Origin: UBA11606 sp964513285
GTDB lineage: Bacteria; Actinomycetota; Acidimicrobiia; Acidimicrobiales; Aldehydirespiratoraceae
Direction: 5' to 3'
Length of the DNA stretch: 8,145 nucleotides
Assembly: GCA_964513285.1 (NCBI GenBank)
Contig: CAZEML010000202.1
Location: 1-8,145, forward strand
Of this stretch, positions 1-5,484 are shown piece by piece (within the stretch, counting starts at the first letter, position 1; every line of letters begins with the position of its first letter). The notes beneath the pieces are model-generated. The model did not search any database and was not told the origin of the DNA. It saw only the letters and a list, made by a program, of their open reading frames with translations. The translations under genes were made by a program, and so were the position numbers.

Positions 1-1573
1 GGAAGCCGACCTTGTGGAGCAGGTCGTAGCGGCGTTCCATCTCGCGCACCGCCCACGCCAGCGCGTTGGCGGCCTGCCGGGGGTCGGTGACGGGGGCGGT
101 GAGGAGGTGTGGCGCCTTGTCGTACTGGCCCATCTCGACCCGCTTCGGGTCGATCAGGATCATGCGCACCTGCTCGGGCGTGGTGCGCATGAGGATCGAG
201 GTCAGCAGCGAGTTGAGGCACGAGGACTTGCCCGCACCGGTGGCCCCGGCGATCAGCACGTGAGGCATGGTCGCCAGGTTGACCATGACGTTCTTGCCGT
301 TGATGTCGCGGCCGATGGCGACCTCGAGCGGGTGCGTGGCCTGGCGGGCCTCGCGCGACGACAAGATGTCGCCGAGGGAGATGATCTGACGGTCGGTGTT
401 CGGCACCTCGACGCCGATCGCCCGACGACCCGGGATCGGGGCGAGGATGCGCACGTCGGGCGACGCCATCGCGTAGGCGATGTCCTTGCGGAGGCTCTCG
501 AGCTTGGAGACCTTCACGCCCTCGCCGAGCTCGAGCACGTAGCGGGTGACCGTGGGGCCCACGACGGGCTCGAGCAGGGTGGTCGGCACCCCGAACTGGT
601 CGAGGGTGTACTGCAGCAGCCGGCCTCGCTCGGCGACCACGGACTTGTCGACCTCTTGCTTCTGGGAGCGTGAGAGCAGCGAGTTGGGCGGCAGCTTCCA
701 ATTCCCGACCGACTTCGGCGTCGGCAGGCTCTGCTGTTCGGCTTCGGCCACCGGCTCGGCCTTCTTGCGCTTCGCCTTCGGAGCCGGTTCGGGCTCGGGC
801 TCGGGTTCGACCTCGGGTTCGGGGGCGGGCTCCGGGACCGGCTCGGGTTGGCGGAGATCGATGACCTCGGAGCCGTCGCTGGCGGTCGGATCGGCGAACA
901 GGCCCTGGATCGCCCGGCGGAACACGTGCGGAATCGGCTGCACGCCTCGGCTCACGACCTGGCCGACGGTGCGGGCCGAGGAACCGGTGACGATGATCGC
1001 CCCGATGATGCCGACGGCGAGCAGGATCACCGCTGCGCCGGCGGTGTCGGCGAGGGCGTGCAGCGGCCCGCCGATCGCCATGCCGAGCGCGCCGCCCGCC
1101 GCGCCGACCTCCTCGATCGGATCGTCGATGCCCGGCCGACCCCGGAAGACATGGAGGAGCCCGGTCACCGCGATCAGGCTGAACAAGCCGCCGATCGTGA
1201 CCCGAGCCGTGCGTTCGAGGTCGCTCTCTTCGGTGTCGTCGCCCATGACGAGCAGCACACCGATCCCGATCAGCGCGAGCGGGACGACGGCCCGGCTCAG
1301 ACCGACGCCGAGCGCGAGGCCGTCGTCGATCACCTCACCGATGAATCCGGCGCTGCCGAGCCAGACGGCGAACGCCGACAGCAGCCCAAGCAGGAACGCA
1401 CCCACACCCCACACGTCGGCTCGGTGGTTGGCCATGACCGACCCTACGGCGTCACGTGACGCGGCGGAGTTGCCGCGCTTCGCGGTGGACTTCTTGCCCT
1501 TGGACGCGCTCGACTTCGCGGCCTTCTTGGCCGGCTTCTTGGACGCGGGCTTCTTACGCTGTTGTGCCGTCAC
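1..1573 (-). CDS. ftsK: DNA translocase FtsK/SpoIIIE family, N-terminal 524 residues (C-terminus beyond window)
   Basis: FtsK is a septum-associated hexameric ATPase that pumps chromosomal DNA during segregation and division. Seen: a Lys/Ala-rich basic N-terminus (residues 1-40), four hydrophobic segments at about 54-76, 86-111, 124-143 and 160-197, then a Pro-Glu-rich linker (243-265) and a basic patch (266-271). The translocase alpha region follows (about 315-405). The RecA-like motor begins near 415, with Walker A GATGAGKSS at 443-451 and a Walker B-like strand MILIDPK at 471-477, followed by the family stretch around PHLL and EMERRY (488-516). The start is GTG at 1573; no strong Shine-Dalgarno is visible, and ATG at residue 47 (1435) is an alternative that would lose the basic tail. 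The gene is cut by the window edge, so the end of the motor and the gamma (KOPS-reading) domain are not visible. It is the last visible gene of the minus-strand train, 59 bases after the small-protein array. Family identity is secure; four helices at the N-terminus is the usual FtsK arrangement. Confidence 0.96.
   Translation of the reverse strand, partial: MTAQQRKKPASKKPAKKAAKSSASKGKKSTAKRGNSAASRDAVGSVMANHRADVWGVGAFLLGLLSAFAVWLGSAGFIGEVIDDGLALGVGLSRAVVPLALIGIGVLLVMGDDTEESDLERTARVTIGGLFSLIAVTGLLHVFRGRPGIDDPIEEVGAAGGALGMAIGGPLHALADTAGAAVILLAVGIIGAIIVTGSSARTVGQVVSRGVQPIPHVFRRAIQGLFADPTASDGSEVIDLRQPEPVPEPAPEPEVEPEPEPEPAPKAKRKKAEPVAEAEQQSLPTPKSVGNWKLPPNSLLSRSQKQEVDKSVVAERGRLLQYTLDQFGVPTTLLEPVVGPTVTRYVLELGEGVKVSKLESLRKDIAYAMASPDVRILAPIPGRRAIGVEVPNTDRQIISLGDILSSREARQATHPLEVAIGRDINGKNVMVNLATMPHVLIAGATGAGKSSCLNSLLTSILMRTTPEQVRMILIDPKRVEMGQYDKAPHLLTAPVTDPRQAANALAWAVREMERRYDLLHKVGF
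779..847 (-). repeat. Degenerate Pro-Glu codon repeat in the FtsK linker
   Basis: The stretch encodes an imperfect run of Pro-Glu dipeptides with scattered Val and Ala (FtsK residues 243-265), seen on the plus strand as repeated cgggctcgggttcggg-like units. It is a low-complexity acidic linker between the membrane part and the motor. Linkers of this kind are common and variable in length in FtsK proteins. Confidence 0.7.
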
Positions 1574-1605
1574 AGTGTGATCGACGCTAACAGGCGCCTC
1601 TGTCA

Positions 1606-1615
1606 GCCCCGGGGC
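1606..1615. repeat. 10-bp perfect palindrome upstream of ftsK
   Basis: GCCCCGGGGC is self-complementary and lies 33 bases before the ftsK GTG, next to a second 8-bp palindrome AGGCGCCT at 1592-1599. Either could be a protein site or only a GC-rich coincidence. No T-tract follows, so it does not look like an intrinsic terminator. Confidence 0.35.
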
Positions 1616-1619
1616 ACCC

Positions 1620-1628
1620 TGTGGATAA
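1620..1628 (-). promoter_or_regulatory. Perfect DnaA-box consensus upstream of ftsK
   Basis: The minus strand reads TTATCCACA, identical to the classical high-affinity DnaA box (TTATNCACA). It begins five bases beyond the stop codon of the preceding small gene and lies 47-55 bases upstream of the ftsK GTG, in the only gap before ftsK. A perfect AT-containing 9-mer is uncommon in DNA this GC-rich. Only one box was seen, so it is not an origin; DnaA regulation of ftsK is a possibility, and chance remains an alternative. Confidence 0.45.
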
Positions 1629-1632
1629 CCCG

Positions 1633-2106
1633 TCAGCCCGTGATCGGTGGCTCACCGAGGCGGGCGTCGATGAGTTCGCCCAACTCGTACACCTTCGGCG
1701 TCATCAGCCCGAGTCCGGCGTCGACGCGGATCGCCTTGGTGTCGGGATCGGGTTTGACGTACAGGCGCGGGAGCGACGGCGCGTTGTCGAGCGTCGGTCG
1801 CGGCTCGGCACGCCACCCGAACCACCCGTGTTCGCCACCGAACCGCACGAGCAGGGTCGACCCGTCCTTGGCGACGTCGAAGACGCCGTCGGAGTTCTGG
1901 ATGCGCAGCGTCTCCGCCGACTCCCAGATCGAGCGCCGACGGGTCCGCAGTTCGTAGTAGGCGATCAGCGAGATCAAGACGACCGTGATCGCGATGCCCT
2001 GACCGCTCAGGCCCTGCAGGAGGTTGAGGGCGAGCAGCGCCGGGATGACCCACACCCACCACCGGAAGCGTTTCTGACGAAACAGCAGCGACCACTCGTC
2101 TTCCAT
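1633..2106 (-). CDS. Small membrane protein with PH-like C-terminal domain, array paralogue 1 (nearest ftsK)
   Basis: This 157-residue protein has unknown function. Seen: a basic N-terminus, two hydrophobic helices at about 15-30 and 37-51 with a very short loop, then a basic stop (RTRRR, 54-58) that predicts a cytoplasmic C-terminal domain by the positive-inside rule. That domain carries the array signature: W61, VAKDG (78-82), LDN (106-108), LYVKP (115-119), VDAGLG (128-133) and PK (137-138), ending in a helix. It is the most divergent copy: the FDN of its siblings is LDN and the VPK motif is VAK. The start ATG at 2106 is chosen because the N-terminal stretch lines up with paralogue 4; a GTG three codons upstream (2115) is the alternative, and the frame open further upstream is only overlap with the preceding gene. 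The PH-like fold is inferred from the pattern of strands followed by one terminal helix, not from a match to a named family. Confidence 0.85.
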   Translation of the reverse strand: MEDEWSLLFRQKRFRWWVWVIPALLALNLLQGLSGQGIAITVVLISLIAYYELRTRRRSIWESAETLRIQNSDGVFDVAKDGSTLLVRFGGEHGWFGWRAEPRPTLDNAPSLPRLYVKPDPDTKAIRVDAGLGLMTPKVYELGELIDARLGEPPITG

Positions 2107-2158
2107 GCCCGTCACGATGACACATCGCACGGCCACGAGCCGGGACGATGTTCGGGCG

Positions 2159-2665
2159 TCAACGTGAGGAGATCTCGGCGTCGATCGCCGCCGCCAGCTC
2201 ACGGACGCGCTTCGGCGTGAGCCCCCGCGCCGCCTGCACATGGACCCACGCATCGGCTTCGTGGCCGGGAATCACGAACAGGCACATCTCGGCGCTGTTC
2301 GCGTTGTCGAAGTCGACCTTGAAGGGGCGCCGGAGCCCGCTCGTCAGCGGCGCGAGCCCGGGATAGTGCTTTCGCTGGTCGAACTCGACATGGACGATCG
2401 TGGTCGTCGCCCCATCCTTCGGCACGCGGACCCGCTGCCCGGAGTTGCTGATGATCAGGTCGTCGGCGGTCGCCCACACCCCTCGCTCCTCACCCCGAGT
2501 CGAGGCTCGAAACCCGAAGACGGCGATGAAGAACGCGAGGGCCAGGATCTCCCACGAGAGCCAACTCAGGGCCACGAGCACCGCCGCGACGCCGAGCGAC
2601 ACCGCCCGGAGCCACAGACGGGAGCGCGGGGCGAGCACCACGCGGAGGCCGTCGGTGTCGTTCAC
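2159..2665 (-). CDS. Small membrane protein with PH-like C-terminal domain, array paralogue 2
   Basis: This 168-residue protein has unknown function and is homologous to its three neighbours. Hydrophobic segments lie at about 18-35 and 37-52, separated by almost no loop, followed by a charged stretch (TRGEER, 56-61). The soluble part shows W64, an IISN strand (71-74), VPKDG (81-85), FDN (119-121), LFVIP (129-133), VQAARG (143-148) and PK (151-152), with a terminal amphipathic helix. It has the longest insertion between the G of VPKDG and the FDN motif (35 residues to the Asp, against 20 in paralogue 4). In the position where siblings have AGLG or AGIG it has AARG. The start is GTG at 2665, with GGGAG 9 bases upstream as a plausible Shine-Dalgarno. 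It starts 37 bases after paralogue 3 and ends 52 bases before paralogue 1. Confidence 0.87.
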   Translation of the reverse strand: MNDTDGLRVVLAPRSRLWLRAVSLGVAAVLVALSWLSWEILALAFFIAVFGFRASTRGEERGVWATADDLIISNSGQRVRVPKDGATTTIVHVEFDQRKHYPGLAPLTSGLRRPFKVDFDNANSAEMCLFVIPGHEADAWVHVQAARGLTPKRVRELAAAIDAEISSR

Positions 2666-2688
2666 CGCCTGATTCTCCCACGGCCACG

Positions 2689-2700
2689 CCGGCGCGCCGG
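2689..2700. repeat. 12-bp perfect palindrome between paralogues 3 and 2
   Basis: CCGGCGCGCCGG is fully self-complementary and begins two bases beyond the stop codon of paralogue 3, ahead of the likely Shine-Dalgarno of paralogue 2. It could be an operator, an RNA hairpin that tunes expression between the genes, or a chance product of GC-rich DNA. There is no U-tract. Confidence 0.4.
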
Positions 2701-2702
2701 GA

Positions 2703-3203
2703 TCAACGAGCAGCGATGGCCAACTCGAGGTCGTGGTGGAGCTCGCGGAGGGCCTTGGGCGACTTGCCGATGCCGGCTTCGACCCGGACGGCGGCGCCGT
2801 CGACCGGCACGAGGAAGAGGTACGTCTTGGCCGACTTGGTGTTGTCGAACGACGGGCGGGTCGACTCGTCGACGAAGTTCACGTACTGGCGATGGCCGCG
2901 GAAGCCGTACTGCTCGACCTCGCGGACTTCGACGGTGGTGCCCGCCTTCGGCACGGTGATGACCTCGCCGTCGTTCTCGACGACGATCTCATCGGTCGAG
3001 TGATACACGCTGCGGCGGTTGGCCCGCATGAAGAACAGGATCGCGCCACCGGCGAAGAGCGAAGCCAAGCTCATCGTCGACGCCGTGAGGGCGCCAGCGT
3101 CGATGCCGAGCGCCAGCGTCGCGATCGCCACCCCGAAACCGATGATCAGCAGGGCGAACCGTGCCAGACCGGGACGAACGATGGGGATCAACTCGTTGTT
3201 CAT
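2703..3203 (-). CDS. Small membrane protein with PH-like C-terminal domain, array paralogue 3
   Basis: This 166-residue protein has unknown function. Hydrophobic segments lie at about 14-34 and 38-59, followed by RANRR (60-64), so the rest is predicted to be cytoplasmic. The soluble domain has the fullest version of the array signature: Y67, an IVVEN strand (73-77), VPKAG (84-88), RPSFDN (116-121), LFLVP (129-133), VRVEAGIG (139-146) and PK (149-150), then a helix to the C-terminus. The region between VPKAG and FDN (32 residues to the Asp) is rich in aromatic and charged residues (QYGFRGHRQY, 98-107). The start is ATG at 3203; no strong Shine-Dalgarno is visible and no better in-frame start lies just upstream. 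It sits 54 bases after paralogue 4 and 37 before paralogue 2, in the same direction. The family is not recognised by name. Confidence 0.88.
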   Translation of the reverse strand: MNNELIPIVRPGLARFALLIIGFGVAIATLALGIDAGALTASTMSLASLFAGGAILFFMRANRRSVYHSTDEIVVENDGEVITVPKAGTTVEVREVEQYGFRGHRQYVNFVDESTRPSFDNTKSAKTYLFLVPVDGAAVRVEAGIGKSPKALRELHHDLELAIAAR

Positions 3204-3233
3204 GATGCGACGAGTGTCACATCCCGAACGTAA

Positions 3234-3251
3234 GCCGGACCGAAAGCCGGC
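3234..3251. repeat. Inverted repeat between paralogues 4 and 3
   Basis: GCCGG at 3234-3238 and CCGGC at 3247-3251 can pair as a 5-bp stem around an 8-base loop, inside the gap after paralogue 4. There is no T-run on either side, so it is a weak hairpin or possible processing site rather than a convincing terminator. Confidence 0.25.
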
Positions 3252-3257
3252 GACGCC

Positions 3258-3722
3258 TCAGGCCGCGGCGTCGAGAATCGCGGCTTGGAGTTCGGCCTCG
3301 AGGCGGCGGAGCTTCGGAGGCATCATCCCGAGACCGGCCTCGACCGGCACCCGCGGCTGGGTCTGGTCGGCCGGGATCACGTAGAGCCGCAGCTGTGCGG
3401 TCTGGGTGTTGTCGAACTCGGGCTTGCTCGCCCAGATGCCCTGATCGCTGCGAACGAGCTCGGCCCGGGCGCCGGCGATCGGGATGACGTGCATCTCGTC
3501 GGTGTTGGAGACGATCACCTCGTCGTGGGTGACCCAAAGGGCGCGTCGCCGGAGACCCTTGCGCAAGGCGACGGCGAGGAGGGCGAAACCCGCCGACACG
3601 CCGACGTCGATCACCGAGATCCAGTCCCGAATGGCCCACACGAAGTGGATCCCCCAGAACACCCACCCGATCCACTGCCGGAACGGGGGACCCTTGAGCA
3701 ATCGAATCGAGTCCTCACTCAT
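3258..3722 (-). CDS. Small membrane protein with PH-like C-terminal domain, array paralogue 4 (nearest rnj)
   Basis: This 154-residue protein has unknown function. Hydrophobic, Trp-rich segments lie at about 15-33 and 37-53, followed by a strongly basic stop (RKGLRRR, 54-60). The soluble domain shows W63, an EVIVSN strand (68-73), IPIAG (80-84), KPEFDN (100-105), LYVIP (113-117), VEAGLG (127-132) and PK (136-137), with a terminal helix ending in Ala residues. It has the shortest insertion of the four and lacks the Lys of the VPK motif. The start is uncertain: ATG at 3722 is preferred because MSEDSIRLLKG...RQW lines up with the start of paralogue 1 (MEDEWSLLFRQ...RWW). ATG at 3746 or GTG at 3788 in the same frame would add 8 or 22 mostly acidic residues. 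It is the first copy after rnj, with a gap of 92 bases from this start. Confidence 0.85.
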   Translation of the reverse strand: MSEDSIRLLKGPPFRQWIGWVFWGIHFVWAIRDWISVIDVGVSAGFALLAVALRKGLRRRALWVTHDEVIVSNTDEMHVIPIAGARAELVRSDQGIWASKPEFDNTQTAQLRLYVIPADQTQPRVPVEAGLGMMPPKLRRLEAELQAAILDAAA

Positions 3723-3814
3723 CTGACCATCTTGCCAATCCGCCATGTCTTCTGTGTCGGCACCATGTGACAGCTCTGTGAACGCCACCGCGGAGCGTGG
3801 TCGACCCGGCGCGG

Positions 3815-5476
3815 TCAGTCCTCTCTGACGACGGGAACGATCATCGGGCGGCGTCGGGTGCGATCGTTGACCGTACGACCGGCCGCTCGACGGGCGATCT
3901 GACCGAGCCGTTCGATGTCGACCTCGGGGTCCGACAACGCGTTCGAGACATCGGCCTCGACCGCGTCGGCGACCGCCGCTTCGTGACCGGCGAGCGCGGG
4001 CAGCTCGACCCAGCCGCGCGAGATGACGTCGGGGCCGGCCAGGATCTCGCCCCGCTCCATGTCGACGTGCACGACCACGGCGACGAACCCGTCGTCACCG
4101 AGGGTGCGGCGCTCCGACAGCACGGTGTTGCCGAGGTCACCGACCATGCCGTCGACGTAGAGGTGCTCCCCGCCGATCGAGCCCAGGTGCTCGATGCCGT
4201 CGTCGGTGAGGCGGATCTGATCGCCGTCTTCACAGAACACGACCTGGTCCTTGCCCATGCCCATGCGATGGGCGAGGTCGCGATGGGCGACGAGATGGGC
4301 GTACTCACCATGGACCGGCACGAACCACTCGGGAACCGCGACCGAATGCAGGGTGGCGAGCTCTTGTTGCTTGCCGTGACCGCTGGTGTGGACGTCGACG
4401 GTGCCCGAGTGGAAGACGCGCACGCCATGCCGAGCCAGACCGTTGCGTACGGCCGCGACCGCCGCCTCGTTGCCCGGAATGGGATGGCTGGAGAAGACGA
4501 CGGTGTCGTTGTCGTCGAGCTGCAACCACTTGCTCTGGCCGATCGACATCTGGGTGAGCGCGGCTCGAGGTTCGCCCTGGGAGCCGGTGCACACGATCAG
4601 GGTGCGCTCCGGCTCGATGTCGTCGAGATCCTCGATGTCTCGCAGCGCCCAGTCCGGGATGCGGAGGATGCCGACATCGCGGGCGAGCTTGACGTTGCGC
4701 CGCATCGACAAGCCGAGGGTGACGAGCACCCGATCGTTCTCGACGGCCGCATCGGCGAGCTGCTGGATGCGATGGATGTGGCTCGCGAACGACGCCACGA
4801 TCACCCGCCGACCCTCTTGGCCTCGAATCAGGGAGCTGAGCGCCGTGCCGACCTCGGTCTCTGAGCGCGAGGCGCCCGGTGAGTCGGCGTTGGTCGAGTC
4901 GGCCATCAACAGGCGGATGCCGGGATCGTTGGCGAGCGCACCGATGCGGCTGAGGTCGGTGCGGCGGCCGTCGACCGGGGTGAGGTCGAGCTTGAAGTCG
5001 CTCGAATGCAGGATCACACCCTGGTCGGTGTGGAAGGCGGTGATGTTGCCCGACGGGATCGAGTGGGTGACGGGCAAGAACTCACAGTCGAACGGACCGA
5101 CCATCATGCGGTCGCCGTCGTGGACCGGCCGCAGCTCGGCGTTCTTCTGCAGCCCCCGCTCACGGAGCTTGTGGTCGATCATGCCGAGCGTGAACGGCGA
5201 CCCGTAGATCGGCATCGACAGATGCGAGAGCAGGTACGGCAACGCCCCGATGTGGTCCTCGTGGGCGTGGGTGGCGATGCACGCCTCGACCCGGGCGGCG
5301 TTCTCGATCAGATACGACAGGTCGGGCAGCACCGCGTCGACGCCAGGGAGGTCGTCGCCGCCGAACATCTGACCGCAGTCGAGCACGACGATGCGACCCT
5401 CGGTCTCGATCGCCGCGCAGTTGCGCCCGATCTGGCCGAGTCCACCGAGGAACGTGATGGTGACCGGTTCGGCCAT
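3815..5476 (-). CDS. rnj: Ribonuclease J (metallo-beta-lactamase/beta-CASP RNase)
   Basis: RNase J is a cytoplasmic endonuclease and 5'-3' exonuclease that processes rRNA and degrades mRNA, using two zinc ions. At 553 residues it has the normal length. Seen: the N-terminal strand with GGLGQIGRN (11-19), the zinc motif THAHEDHIG (69-77), H138, D160 in HSSDFKLD, DSTNAD (193-198) followed by SE at 205-206, the beta-CASP core (about 210-355), HTSGHG (363-368) and PVHGEY (387-392). The C-terminal domain ends with the basic RRRPMIVPVV stretch typical of the family. All expected metal ligands are present. The common HTGD form around D160 is HSSD here, a conservative change. The ATG at 5476 lies 8 bases after the dapA stop, so the two are almost certainly co-transcribed and probably translationally coupled. 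Coupling of dapA and rnj is common in actinobacteria (for example Rv2753c-Rv2752c in Mycobacterium tuberculosis). Confidence 0.96.
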   Translation of the reverse strand: MAEPVTITFLGGLGQIGRNCAAIETEGRIVVLDCGQMFGGDDLPGVDAVLPDLSYLIENAARVEACIATHAHEDHIGALPYLLSHLSMPIYGSPFTLGMIDHKLRERGLQKNAELRPVHDGDRMMVGPFDCEFLPVTHSIPSGNITAFHTDQGVILHSSDFKLDLTPVDGRRTDLSRIGALANDPGIRLLMADSTNADSPGASRSETEVGTALSSLIRGQEGRRVIVASFASHIHRIQQLADAAVENDRVLVTLGLSMRRNVKLARDVGILRIPDWALRDIEDLDDIEPERTLIVCTGSQGEPRAALTQMSIGQSKWLQLDDNDTVVFSSHPIPGNEAAVAAVRNGLARHGVRVFHSGTVDVHTSGHGKQQELATLHSVAVPEWFVPVHGEYAHLVAHRDLAHRMGMGKDQVVFCEDGDQIRLTDDGIEHLGSIGGEHLYVDGMVGDLGNTVLSERRTLGDDGFVAVVVHVDMERGEILAGPDVISRGWVELPALAGHEAAVADAVEADVSNALSDPEVDIERLGQIARRAAGRTVNDRTRRRPMIVPVVRED

Positions 5477-5484
5477 GTGGCGGG

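Noticed and set aside
779..847. Hexanucleotide-like repeat as a mobile or CRISPR-type repeat
   Set aside because: The units are imperfect and in frame, and code for the acidic Pro-Glu linker of FtsK; there are no spacers.
14..1580. Several plus-strand open frames across ftsK, including a Ser/Gly/Thr-rich one of 344 codons
   Set aside because: The minus strand encodes an unambiguous FtsK with Walker motifs through the whole region; the plus-strand products are low-complexity shadows.
1620..1628. The DnaA box as part of a replication origin
   Set aside because: Only one box was found, there is no AT-rich unwinding region, and dnaA, dnaN or gyr genes are absent from the window.
2107..2253. Upstream extension of the frame of the paralogue nearest ftsK
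   Set aside because: It overlaps the end of the preceding paralogue in another frame, gives an Arg/Ser-rich sequence without a homologous segment in the siblings, and would displace the well-aligned N-terminus.
1633..3722. The four-gene array as a toxin-antitoxin, phage or secretion-effector cassette
   Set aside because: No toxin, nuclease, immunity, portal or signal-peptide features were seen, composition matches the neighbours, and there are no integration marks such as direct repeats, integrase or tRNA.
3797..4864. Plus-strand open frame of 355 codons
   Set aside because: It is antisense to RNase J, whose zinc ligands and C-terminal motifs are complete in the minus-strand frame; its Asp/Val/Arg-heavy product matches nothing.
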